NCBI GenBank assembly: GCA_910577575.1
Contig: CAJTOG010000056.1
Span: forward strand, 1-12,285
DNA: 12,285 nucleotides
Direction of reading: 5' to 3'
DNA from: an uncultured Ruminococcus sp.
GTDB taxonomy: Bacteria > Bacillota > Clostridia > Oscillospirales > Ruminococcaceae
Shown: positions 5,549 through 11,696 of the stretch, in pieces
Numbering within the stretch: position 1 is the first letter of the stretch
Layout: each line of letters opens with the position of its first letter
Notes under the pieces: generated by a model
The model's input: the letters and a program-made list of their open reading frames with translations, nothing else
Told to the model about the DNA's origin: nothing
Database searches by the model: none
Made by a program: the position numbers and the translations under genes

Positions 5549-7055
5549 GTCCCTGTTTCAGAAATTTATCAAATGGATAATCAAGAGTCAGCCCATCAGG
5601 AAGGGGATACTGATAATCAGGCAGATACTGCCTTAGTGGTCTGTTGTTTTGCCTTGCAAGCGGTACAAAAATATCTCTGATTACACTGTCACTCAATTGT
5701 CGGTCTATTTTATTCGCCTGTGCATTGCTTTCATATGGTTCGGATTCGCTGATACTGTTAGTCTCTGTTCCCAATTCATCTGCTGTTTTCAGATAATCTT
5801 CCCATTCCTTATTTTCTGAACAATCAGGAATAAGTTCATTATCGTTATATGGGCAATTTGAATTTGATTTTGTTTCAGTCTTATTCAAATTTGTATTAAC
5901 TTGCCGATTAAGGCTGTAATCCAATTTCATAAGCTGGTTATCCTCAACAATCAAAAAATCGTTCAGCCAGTTCCATATACAGGTTTTCATGTATGCTTTC
6001 TGATATTTTATTTCATTTTCGGAAAGAATTTTTTTCCATTCCTGTTCAAAGCTGAAAAACCAGTCAATAAGCGAAGTACGTGAACTATGCATAATTTCGT
6101 TAAGTCGGTCGATAATTTCAGAATATTCCACAGACTGTTTTTGATTCTGACAGGTAAAAGTGAAAATTTTCTGAGATACCATTTCTGAAATTGACCTGAT
6201 TACAGTTTCAAGAAATCCCTTGTTTTCATCAGTCATATTCTGACTGTAATAGCTGTAAGCAAAAACAAATTTCAAGGCTTTCGTCATTGCTGACTTATTG
6301 AATGCCAAATCATATGGCAGTGTACAGAAATTCAACAGTCTTTCTTCTTCGCTGAACTCACAGAAATCTTTTTCCCTCAAAGCTGATTCTTCAATGGTTT
6401 CCGAAAAATTGAAATCTTCAGGAGACAAATCCATTAATCGAAGAATTTCTGGAAAATTAAATTTTCTGTCAGTCTGTCTTTCTGAATTTTCATCTTTTTC
6501 GTGATTTTTATTGACAGATTGATTATAAGTAATTTTATCATAAGTATTTTTATTATAAGTATTTATTTGTCCTTGATTTTCTACAGGTAGAATTTCAAGG
6601 GGTAGAATTTCTATATCTTGTTTTTCTTCAGTCTGAAATTCAGGCTCTTGTTTTTCAGAAAGCTCCGGCTCTGATTTATTGATTTCCGGTTTGTTCCTGA
6701 TTCTGCCTGAATCTTTTTCGGAATACTCATAAAAATTATAGATATACTCAATTCTTCCGCTTTTGGTTTCGTTCGGCATTTTCTTTTCAACTACCAGATA
6801 ACCCCATTCTTTCAACTCCTTTAAAGCTGATTTTATGGCAGTTTCCTTTTCTTTGCAGATATAGACCAGTCCTGCAATTGTATAGTCCCAGTTATCGGGA
6901 AGAGACAGGATTTTACTCAGAAGACCGGTTGCTTTAAGACTGAGATTATCTGATTGAAGATGATAATTTGACATTACCGTATAATTTTTATCCTTATTCA
7001 CACGGCAGACTGATGATGTTATTTCGTGTTTTTTATAAGTCTGATATTTTCCCAT
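5499..7055 (-). CDS. Replication-initiator-like protein with N-terminal winged helix
   Basis: Counted from the ATG at 7055, the protein has 518 residues. Residues about 24-110 form a winged-helix DNA-binding domain of the type found at the N-terminus of replication initiators of Gram-positive plasmids, ICEs and phages: LSLKATGLLSKILSLPDNWDY, then an ICKEK-x-x-x-IKSALKELKEWGYL recognition helix and a wing. A low-complexity Glu/Asn/Thr linker with short DNA repeats follows (about 130-200), then a mostly helical C-terminal part with several Trp residues and a MKLDYS block, which recalls, without proving, the C-terminal domain of such Rep proteins. The ORF could open at 7070, but the GGAGG there is itself the ribosome binding site for the ATG at 7055 (8-base spacing), so I prefer that start. 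The 87-aa gene just upstream carries the same kind of domain. The 3' end overlaps the predicted antisense RNA. Confidence 0.8.
   Translation of the reverse strand: MGKYQTYKKHEITSSVCRVNKDKNYTVMSNYHLQSDNLSLKATGLLSKILSLPDNWDYTIAGLVYICKEKETAIKSALKELKEWGYLVVEKKMPNETKSGRIEYIYNFYEYSEKDSGRIRNKPEINKSEPELSEKQEPEFQTEEKQDIEILPLEILPVENQGQINTYNKNTYDKITYNQSVNKNHEKDENSERQTDRKFNFPEILRLMDLSPEDFNFSETIEESALREKDFCEFSEEERLLNFCTLPYDLAFNKSAMTKALKFVFAYSYYSQNMTDENKGFLETVIRSISEMVSQKIFTFTCQNQKQSVEYSEIIDRLNEIMHSSRTSLIDWFFSFEQEWKKILSENEIKYQKAYMKTCIWNWLNDFLIVEDNQLMKLDYSLNRQVNTNLNKTETKSNSNCPYNDNELIPDCSENKEWEDYLKTADELGTETNSISESEPYESNAQANKIDRQLSDSVIRDIFVPLARQNNRPLRQYLPDYQYPLPDGLTLDYPFDKFLKQGQKNNAEAQYSQCITIT
5510..5548 (+). 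terminator. Intrinsic terminator of the antisense RNA
   Basis: TAATGCA (5510-5516) pairs with TGCATTA (5535-5541), and GGCT (5519-5522) pairs with AGCC (5529-5532), with a 2x2 internal loop and a 6-base hairpin loop. Seven T residues follow at 5542-5548. The structure lies inside the 3' coding end of the rep-like gene, so those codons serve both strands. On the minus strand the T-tract becomes an A-tract before the hairpin, so it should not stop rep transcription. Confidence 0.75.
6523..6567. repeat. Three 15-bp tandem repeats in the rep-like linker
   Basis: Units at 6523-6537, 6538-6552 and 6553-6567 are near-identical, with the pattern T[TC]ATAAGTA[AT]TTTTA. In the minus-strand gene they encode N-T-Y-N-K, N-T-Y-D-K and I-T-Y-N-Q. 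Unit length is a multiple of three, so slippage would change linker length without a frameshift. A second small 15-bp repeat (GGTAGAATTTC at 6586 and 6601) lies just beyond it and encodes ILP repeats. Confidence 0.7.
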
Positions 7056-7070
7056 TTTTTGTTCCTCCAT

Positions 7071-7334
7071 TTACACGAGCTTTATTTGCGGAAGTTTGAA
7101 TTTATTTACAGCATAAGTTTTTCCGTTTACAAATATCAGATAGTTTTTCTCTGTAAGTTCGGACAAGGCATTCTGAATTGTCTGAACAGAGTCATTTTTG
7201 AACAGAGTAAAAAAATCTTCCTCTGTTGCATAATCATTTTCCGGTATATTTATCATTCTGGAAATAAGTCCGAATGCTTCAAGAGAAAGACTATTGTCTT
7301 TCACAGTTATCATTTTATTCATGTTTTTGAACAC
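7071..7334 (-). CDS. Short stand-alone winged-helix protein related to the adjacent Rep N-terminus
   Basis: The 87-residue protein is almost entirely one winged-helix domain: SLSLEAFGLISRMINIPENDY, then QTIQNALSELTEKNYL and a short wing with VNGKTYAV. It lines up with residues 35-100 of the neighbouring rep-like protein (LSLKA-GLLSKILSLPDNWDY, then AIKSALKELKEWGYL), so the two look like paralogues, one a bare DNA-binding domain. A short form could compete for the same sites and act as a regulator of replication, or be a remnant of duplication (inference). The start is uncertain: the longest form opens with GTG at 7334, with only AAAGG 2 bases before it; ATG at 7322 or 7313 is also possible. 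Its TAA stop is directly followed by the upstream-most ATG of the rep-like frame. Confidence 0.7.
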   Translation of the reverse strand: MFKNMNKMITVKDNSLSLEAFGLISRMINIPENDYATEEDFFTLFKNDSVQTIQNALSELTEKNYLIFVNGKTYAVNKFKLPQIKLV

Positions 7335-7465
7335 TGCCTTTCTTTTGATTTTTTATTAATTCAGTATTGATAATAACAAAATTAAAGTAATGTATCATCT
7401 TTTTGAATCGTAAAAACATTTGATTTTTTTGTGCTGTCATATCAAAATTTACATTTGGAAAAAGA
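7335..7465. other. AT-rich intergenic region upstream of the replication genes
   Basis: This ~130-bp AT-rich stretch separates the toxin-antitoxin terminator from the winged-helix/rep gene pair and must hold their promoter. I could not find a convincing -35/-10 pair on the minus strand. TTTGAT and ATCAAA form a loose 6-bp inverted repeat spanning about 7420-7446 that could be an operator. I see no iterons or DnaA boxes, so there is no direct evidence for an origin here. Confidence 0.35.
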
Positions 7466-7496
7466 AAAAAGCTTCTGTTTTATTCAGAAGCTTTTT
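7466..7496. terminator. Bidirectional intrinsic terminator after hepT
   Basis: AAAAAGCTTCTG (7466-7477) and CAGAAGCTTTTT (7485-7496) form a perfect 12-bp stem with a 7-base loop. On the minus strand the stem runs into TTTTTTCTTTTT, an ideal U-tract, so it ends the toxin-antitoxin operon. On the plus strand a shorter T-run is also present. It isolates the toxin-antitoxin cassette from the replication genes downstream. Confidence 0.9.
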
Positions 7497-7539
7497 ACTC
7501 AGTCCGTGTTAAATTTTTTTATTTGTAGTCTTTTCATGA

Positions 7540-8049
7540 TTATTTTTTCATAGCAGGTGGATTTCTATTTAAAAGGCTGTTAACCTTATTTTCATCATCA
7601 AAATAATATTTAATAACTATTATGCCATCTTTTTTCTTTGATGAAAATTTAAAATCAGAATCTTGAAGCAGTTTTAATTCTGTTTCTGTTACAGTTTTAT
7701 ATCTGTAAATTTCTGAAAGATTGGAACGGATTGCTTTTTCAAGCGGTGGTATGTCATTGAGAATAGTATCCCACATATCTTCCAGTCTTATCGAACCATA
7801 ATCATGAGCAAGATAGTTTCTTAATCCCTTGATTTGATGCCATGGAATATCAGGGATTTCTTTTTTTATATTATCAGAAAGTTTCGTTGACAATTCACCG
7901 ATTTGCAATATTGCCATATTACAAGCGAACTGATAAGATTTGTCAGATAAAAAACTTTCAAGAGTATTTCCGTATCTTTTACGAAAATCAGCTAAATCTG
8001 AACAATATTCTAATATGTGTTCCAATATTGAAATATCTCTGTTAAGCAT
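7540..8049 (-). CDS. hepT: HepT-type HEPN toxin (type VII toxin-antitoxin, DUF86)
   Basis: The first ~115 residues form an all-helical HEPN domain of the HepT/DUF86 family. The signature R-x4-H-x-Y is RNYLAHDY at 77-84, with R77 and H82 as the expected RNase residues and Y84 as the tyrosine that the cognate MntA antitoxin AMPylates in characterised systems. The conserved helix containing IGELSTKL lies at 50-57. The family is usually shorter; here about 50 extra residues (roughly 118-169) follow, Lys/Asp-rich and ending NRNPPAMKK, with no recognised motif. The start ATG lies inside the end of mntA (8-base overlap ATGCTTAA), with AGAGG 9 bases upstream, so translation is coupled to the antitoxin. 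The likely role is plasmid or ICE maintenance or defence. The active-site motif is intact. Confidence 0.9.
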   Translation of the reverse strand: MLNRDISILEHILEYCSDLADFRKRYGNTLESFLSDKSYQFACNMAILQIGELSTKLSDNIKKEIPDIPWHQIKGLRNYLAHDYGSIRLEDMWDTILNDIPPLEKAIRSNLSEIYRYKTVTETELKLLQDSDFKFSSKKKDGIIVIKYYFDDENKVNSLLNRNPPAMKK

Positions 8050-8341
8050 ACATCAAAACCTCTTCTTCTATAATTTGGTAAAGTAATCTCGGACCGGCTG
8101 AATTATGAGATACAATGTCAACTTTTTTGCCGAATAAATTTTCAAGGTCGTCTATTACCTCAGCGTAGGTAAATAGAGAAATCGATTCTGAAAAATTCAT
8201 GACAAAGTCAATATCACTTTTTTCAGTTGCTTCCCCACGAGCGTATGAACCGAATAAGTAGACTTCTTCCACATCATATTTTTCAGCTACTGGAGTTATG
8301 ATTGCTTTTATTTCATCAAGTGTGTAAATTTTATCAGTCAT
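8042..8341 (-). CDS. mntA: MntA-type minimal nucleotidyltransferase antitoxin
   Basis: This 99-aa protein is a minimal nucleotidyltransferase. The family motif GSx10DxD is GSYARGEATEKSDID at 31-45, giving G31, S32, D43 and D45, and the third carboxylate is probably D75 in KKVDIVS. In known MntA-HepT pairs this enzyme transfers AMP to the HepT R-x4-H-x-Y tyrosine and neutralises the toxin. I chose the ATG at 8341 because GGGAGG stands 7 bases before it and the family usually starts here. An in-frame ATG at 8392 would place the promoter inside the coding region, so I reject it. The downstream hepT gene overlaps by 8 bases. All catalytic residues are present. Confidence 0.92.
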   Translation of the reverse strand: MTDKIYTLDEIKAIITPVAEKYDVEEVYLFGSYARGEATEKSDIDFVMNFSESISLFTYAEVIDDLENLFGKKVDIVSHNSAGPRLLYQIIEEEVLMYA

Positions 8342-8363
8342 AAATATTCCTCCCTTTTGTTTC

Positions 8364-8392
8364 ATTATACCACAATAATCCTGAATTTTCAA
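8364..8392 (-). promoter_or_regulatory. Promoter of the mntA-hepT operon
   Basis: On the minus strand TTGAAA (8392-8387) and TATAAT (8369-8364) are separated by exactly 17 bases, a near-perfect vegetative promoter. It begins 8 bases after the relaxase stop codon and about 20 bases before the mntA ribosome binding site. The toxin-antitoxin pair therefore has its own promoter, apart from the mobilization operon upstream. Confidence 0.85.
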
Positions 8393-8399
8393 TAGTTTT

Positions 8400-10262
8400 T
8401 TAAATCAATTTTTTTGTATTTTTATTTACCAAAGCTGATTTGATTTTCTCCTCGTCTTTGGATTCAAAGGCGATGTTATAAAGTGATTTGTCATCAGAAT
8501 TTGTAAAGTAAGCGAATACAATATCTGATTTATTCAGTTCTGAAAGCTGTTCCTTTGTGATTCGGGTTTTATACTTTAACTTATCACCAGTGATAGCAGT
8601 ATTTTTCTTTAACTGTGCATAAATTCTGCTGTTACGCTGTTGTGATGTTTCAGTTTTCTGTTCCTGTTTTGGATAAATAAGTTTTTTTATTAAATCTGCT
8701 TTTTCGGAAAGAAAAGCTATATTCAGCTTATCTCCTTTTTCAAAACAAGCGAACTCAATATAATTATTTTTAAGGATTTTTGCTTGTTCATGAGTAATAA
8801 CCAGATAACTCAGTTTCTCATTGCTTTGTGCAGCAATTTCTTTCAGTTTCTGATATGTATTTTTGTTTGAAATTTTTGCACTTTGCTCATCAAGTTGCTG
8901 TTGTTTATCTGACAAGTTGATGAGACTTACAAGAAGGTCCTTGTCTTTTTTCTTGACAGTAATTGTAACGATGTTGTTATTTTTGTCAATCAATCCTGAA
9001 TATAGTATCGGTTGATTTGCAAGCAGTAATAGCTTATCAAGGCTTACTTTTACCGAATAATTTTCTCCTGCTATGGAAGTCAGTTCCTGATATTTTATGT
9101 TTCCGAATGTAATATAATCTGATGAACGTCTTATTGGTAAAGTCTGAACTTTTTTATATCTCACAGGCTTATAAGCTTTTACTTTTCTTCGTCTGATTGA
9201 TAGCAAAAGAATCATAGCACGCAGAACGAAATCAAAAATATTTATTGAATAAAAAAGTGATTTTCCTGCAAAATTTGCAAGCTGCACTGAATATGATTCC
9301 CGAACTATATTTGTCGGCGTGGACGGCAAATAATTGTTTTGTCTGAAATACCACTGCTCGAATTGTTCCCAGTTGCTTTTGGCAGGAACAGTTTTGGATT
9401 TAGTTTTTGTCTGATATATTTTTACAATATCAGTCGGAGGAGGAGAGTAATAGCCCATTTTTCTTTCAAGGTTTTCCTTTTTGAATTTCTCACCGAATTG
9501 TTTTGCAAGAGTGTCAACTCTGATACCTTTTTTCTCACCGTTTTTGGTAATCGTTATGTGAATATCTTTGTACCTGACTGAATAGCCGTGTTCATTCAGA
9601 AATGAAATAAATTCATCTTTACTGTGACAGCACTCAACAGCTTTTTCCAAATCATGAACAAGAGTGATTTTCCATGACTTGCCTTTCAGACCAAGCTGAT
9701 AAGTTGTTCTGTCAATTCCTTTATACTTTGAATCTTTAGTAATAACACCAAGACCATTTTGCAGACAGAGTTTATCGCTTTCTTTTCGGATAGCTTTAAG
9801 CGAACTTTTATTGCTGTGCCATTTCATTCCGCTGACTATATTGCATGAATTGACTATTATGTGATTGTGAATATGCTCACGGTCAATGTGCGTTGATATT
9901 ACGACCTGAAAATTAGGAAACATCTTTTTAGCAAGCTCAATGCCTGTCTGATGTGCAAGTTCCGGAGTAATGTTATCGTCCTTTTGAAATGATTGATAAT
10001 AATGATGTGCGATTACACCCTTATCCTGTCCGAACGCTTTACGCATATTTTCAAAATCCTTGTATGTATTTTGTGCGGAGCAGTTAATACAGGTAGAACG
10101 TTCTCCTGAATTTGTATTAACTTCCTGTGCGTGTATCAGTCGCTCATTGAGAGAATTTTTAAATTCATCAAGACTGAGTGCCTTTTCTTCTTTGGTAATG
10201 TAATCAATAGCGTGTTCCATGTGGAAATTGCTTTTGATTGATACTTTGCCGACATACGCCAT
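8400..10262 (-). CDS. MOBP-type relaxase (relaxase/mobilization nuclease)
   Basis: The 620-aa protein cuts one strand at oriT and carries it to the recipient. The N-terminal domain (about 1-250) has the MOBP motifs: the likely catalytic Tyr21 in AIDYITKEEKA, the INCSAQNTYKDF block (59-70), the AHHYYQSF block (85-92), and motif III HIDREHIHNHIIVN (125-138), with H125, H132 and H134 as expected metal ligands. A hydrophobic stretch at about 333-355, flanked by RRRK, looks like a membrane segment, which is unusual for a cytoplasmic nuclease. The C-terminal third (about 393-612) holds three similar ~55-aa alpha/beta segments, matching in style both ends of the 540-aa protein. The start ATG lies 1 base after the mobC stop with only a weak ribosome binding site, so it probably depends on translational coupling. 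The gene is intact. Confidence 0.93.
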   Translation of the reverse strand: MAYVGKVSIKSNFHMEHAIDYITKEEKALSLDEFKNSLNERLIHAQEVNTNSGERSTCINCSAQNTYKDFENMRKAFGQDKGVIAHHYYQSFQKDDNITPELAHQTGIELAKKMFPNFQVVISTHIDREHIHNHIIVNSCNIVSGMKWHSNKSSLKAIRKESDKLCLQNGLGVITKDSKYKGIDRTTYQLGLKGKSWKITLVHDLEKAVECCHSKDEFISFLNEHGYSVRYKDIHITITKNGEKKGIRVDTLAKQFGEKFKKENLERKMGYYSPPPTDIVKIYQTKTKSKTVPAKSNWEQFEQWYFRQNNYLPSTPTNIVRESYSVQLANFAGKSLFYSINIFDFVLRAMILLLSIRRRKVKAYKPVRYKKVQTLPIRRSSDYITFGNIKYQELTSIAGENYSVKVSLDKLLLLANQPILYSGLIDKNNNIVTITVKKKDKDLLVSLINLSDKQQQLDEQSAKISNKNTYQKLKEIAAQSNEKLSYLVITHEQAKILKNNYIEFACFEKGDKLNIAFLSEKADLIKKLIYPKQEQKTETSQQRNSRIYAQLKKNTAITGDKLKYKTRITKEQLSELNKSDIVFAYFTNSDDKSLYNIAFESKDEEKIKSALVNKNTKKLI

Positions 10263-10263
10263 A

Positions 10264-10605
10264 CTAAACTGTTATCTCGTCATAGGAATCTTTTATTGTA
10301 TCAATCATTCTGCCGAGAAGATTCTGAATTTCAATCAGGTTCTGATTGACAATATCAATCTGTTTATCTGAAACGGATTTTGTAGTATTTGCGACCATTA
10401 CAATCTGATTGACATTTGTTCCTATTCTGATTATCTGTTGGCAGAGTTCAGGAAGTTCATCAGCAACGATTATCCTTTTCTGTTCTGAAAGTGCAAGCAG
10501 ATATTGTGACATATTCATGCGAGCTTCGGCAGCCTTTGATGATAACTTTTCTTTTTCCAAAGGTGTAAGTCTGAGTGCAACCTGAATGGTTTTTGTTCTT
10601 GCCAT
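10264..10605 (-). CDS. mobC: MobC-family relaxosome accessory protein
   Basis: The 113-aa protein starts at the ATG at 10605 with AAAGGCGG upstream. The frame is open to 10689, but that extension runs through the oriT repeat and lacks a ribosome binding site. Residues 5-40 (TIQVALRLTPLEKEKLSSKA) look like a ribbon-helix-helix DNA-binding fold, and ELCQQIIRIGTNVNQIVMVAN at about 54-74 carries the MobC signature IG-x-N-x-NQ. MobC proteins bind near oriT and help the relaxase open and nick DNA. Its position directly between the structured oriT candidate and the relaxase gene fits exactly. RHH proteins of this type often also repress their own operon (known for the family, inferred here). Confidence 0.92.
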   Translation of the reverse strand: MARTKTIQVALRLTPLEKEKLSSKAAEARMNMSQYLLALSEQKRIIVADELPELCQQIIRIGTNVNQIVMVANTTKSVSDKQIDIVNQNLIEIQNLLGRMIDTIKDSYDEITV

Positions 10606-10641
10606 TAGTAACCGCCTTTCAATTATTTTTTTCTTCTTTAA

Positions 10642-10697
10642 GCCACTACGTGATTTTCTGAATCTCTGTAGGATTTGCCAGAAAATCACGTAGTGGC
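10642..10697. repeat. Perfect 19-bp inverted repeat (oriT core candidate)
   Basis: GCCACTACGTGATTTTCTG at 10642-10660 and its exact reverse complement at 10679-10697 flank an 18-base spacer. A perfect repeat of this length just upstream of mobC and the relaxase gene is what relaxosome proteins typically recognise at oriT. It lacks a T-tract and is not a terminator. Confidence 0.85.
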
Positions 10698-10792
10698 AAG
10701 CACAGAATGGGTATAGCCGTGGCTATACCTCATTCGCTTGTTAGGGAACTTTTCCCTAAGACCCTGAAAGTCGTTCTGGTAACGACTTTTTT
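10642..10792. other. Putative origin of transfer (oriT) region
   Basis: Four inverted repeats follow one another: the 19-bp pair at 10642-10697; GGTATAGCC-GT-GGCTATACC at 10710-10729 (9-bp arms); TTAGGGAA-CTT-TTCCCTAA at 10741-10759 (8-bp arms); and AAAGTCGTT-CTGGT-AACGACTTT at 10767-10789 (9-bp arms, then T residues on the plus strand). No gene occupies the interval, and it abuts mobC and the relaxase gene. Dense hairpins of decreasing size beside relaxase genes are the hallmark of oriT. I cannot place the nick site; the single-stranded loops and the segment between 10730 and 10766 are candidates. The mobC promoter probably also lies here, but I could not identify it. Confidence 0.75.
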
Positions 10793-10806
10793 CAAAATCG
10801 CTTCGC

Positions 10807-11157
10807 TCAATGAGAATTATTTGTTCCTCTTTGTAAACTGTTTGATGTTGAAGAATCGATTTTATTTTCTGTCGGGGAAGCTGTATCAGAAGTTACATCT
10901 GGAGAAGAAAAAGATTTATCGGGGATTTGAGTTTCTGATGATTGAAGTTGAGCAATTAAGTTTTCTTGAGATATACCTTTTGATTTCATAAGTTTAAGTA
11001 TCTCATTTGCAAAGGATTGCTCTTTTTCTGCTTTCAGCGTTCTGAGTTCCGATTTTAGTTTCTTGATTTTCTCCTTACTTTCTTCAATACTGAGTTCCTC
11101 TTTGGTAATTGATTCCTCAGTTTTTGAAATTTTCTGGTCAAGAGTAAGTTTAGCCAT
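10807..11157 (-). CDS. Small coiled-coil protein downstream of parB
   Basis: The 116-aa protein has a strongly charged N-terminal half (about 8-48, KISKTEESITKEELSIEES and onward) with heptad spacing of hydrophobic residues, so it is probably a coiled coil. A short helical block FANEILKLMKSKGISQENL (about 49-67) follows, then a Ser/Thr-rich, probably disordered tail. Short coiled-coil proteins with this head and a 'LMxSKGIS' type block are common beside partition or transfer genes of Firmicutes mobile elements (for example DUF4315-like), but I cannot assign a family with confidence. Its ATG overlaps the parB stop by 8 bases (ATGGCTAA) with GGAGG 6 bases upstream, so it is co-translated with parB and may work with it. 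Confidence 0.75.
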   Translation of the reverse strand: MAKLTLDQKISKTEESITKEELSIEESKEKIKKLKSELRTLKAEKEQSFANEILKLMKSKGISQENLIAQLQSSETQIPDKSFSSPDVTSDTASPTENKIDSSTSNSLQRGTNNSH

Positions 11158-11692
11158 TTGTTACCTCCATTTGAATATCTGATATTTTATTTATCATATC
11201 CACAGCAATCTGCTGAATTGTATTGACTGTATCAGCGGACTCGATTAATTTCTCAAATTCGCTGTTCAATTCAAGAAGTTTACTGCGGTATATTTCTGTT
11301 TTAACTGTCCCAATGTGGAATATATTCTGTATAATCAAATCAAGAATATTTTCGGAGTGACTTTTTGTACCGTCCACAAGGCATGGAACAAATTTAGAAC
11401 CGTAACGGTTTTCGGAAATAAGGTGCTTAATTGCTGTAAATCTTCTGTGACCGCTTTTAATGAAATAAGTATCGGGATTTTCAGTATCTTCTGCAACTAC
11501 AAGGTTATGTTTAAGTCCCTGCCGTTCAATGTCATTAGTAAGGATTTCAATGTCACTCATGGAATAAAAGTTATCCATACTTGTTTTGATTATGTCAATA
11601 TCAATCATACGGATATTGTCCTTAAAGCTGTCAGAAGCAGCCGATTTTATATCAGCTGCTATAGCATTGTCAACCTGAAATTTACGAGCCAT
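11150..11692 (-). CDS. parB: Short ParB-like protein (ParB N-terminal/nuclease-type domain only)
   Basis: Residues about 28-125 match the ParB N-terminal (ParB/Srx) fold: IDIDIIKTSMDNFYSMSD, then IERQGLKHNLVV, then IKSGHRRFTAIKHL at 78-91, which holds the GxRRxxA motif (GHRRFTA) that forms the CTP/phosphate-binding loop in ParB proteins. The remaining ~55 residues are helical and show no clear helix-turn-helix. At 180 aa it is much shorter than full ParB proteins, which carry a central DNA-binding domain. It may act with the small coiled-coil protein encoded next, bind DNA in another way, or be an adaptor instead of a classical centromere-binding protein. The start ATG has AAAGG 9 bases upstream and lies 4 bases after the stop of the ParA remnant. 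Confidence 0.75.
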   Translation of the reverse strand: MARKFQVDNAIAADIKSAASDSFKDNIRMIDIDIIKTSMDNFYSMSDIEILTNDIERQGLKHNLVVAEDTENPDTYFIKSGHRRFTAIKHLISENRYGSKFVPCLVDGTKSHSENILDLIIQNIFHIGTVKTEIYRSKLLELNSEFEKLIESADTVNTIQQIAVDMINKISDIQMEVTNG

Positions 11693-11696
11693 TTTA

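Noticed and set aside
5445..5636. 63-aa plus-strand open frame starting at the antisense promoter
   Set aside because: Its TTG start is the -35 box of the promoter, no ribosome binding site exists, and the intrinsic terminator at 5510-5548 would end the transcript inside it.
8342..8392. Upstream extension of the mntA reading frame
   Set aside because: It contains the operon promoter, and the strong GGGAGG site fixes the start at 8341.
10409..10437. TTGACA with a TATCTG 17 bases downstream on the plus strand inside mobC
   Set aside because: The -10 matches poorly, and no transcript end or gene follows; probably a chance match in coding sequence.
10767..10792. Hairpin with six T residues read as a plus-strand terminator
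   Set aside because: No plus-strand gene precedes it. On the minus strand the U-tract is poor. It fits better as the last hairpin of the oriT region, although a weak terminator for the coiled-coil gene is not excluded.
10707..10991. 94-aa plus-strand frame across the oriT candidate
   Set aside because: It overlaps the hairpins and runs antisense to the coiled-coil gene; there is no ribosome binding site, and codon content looks like a shadow frame.
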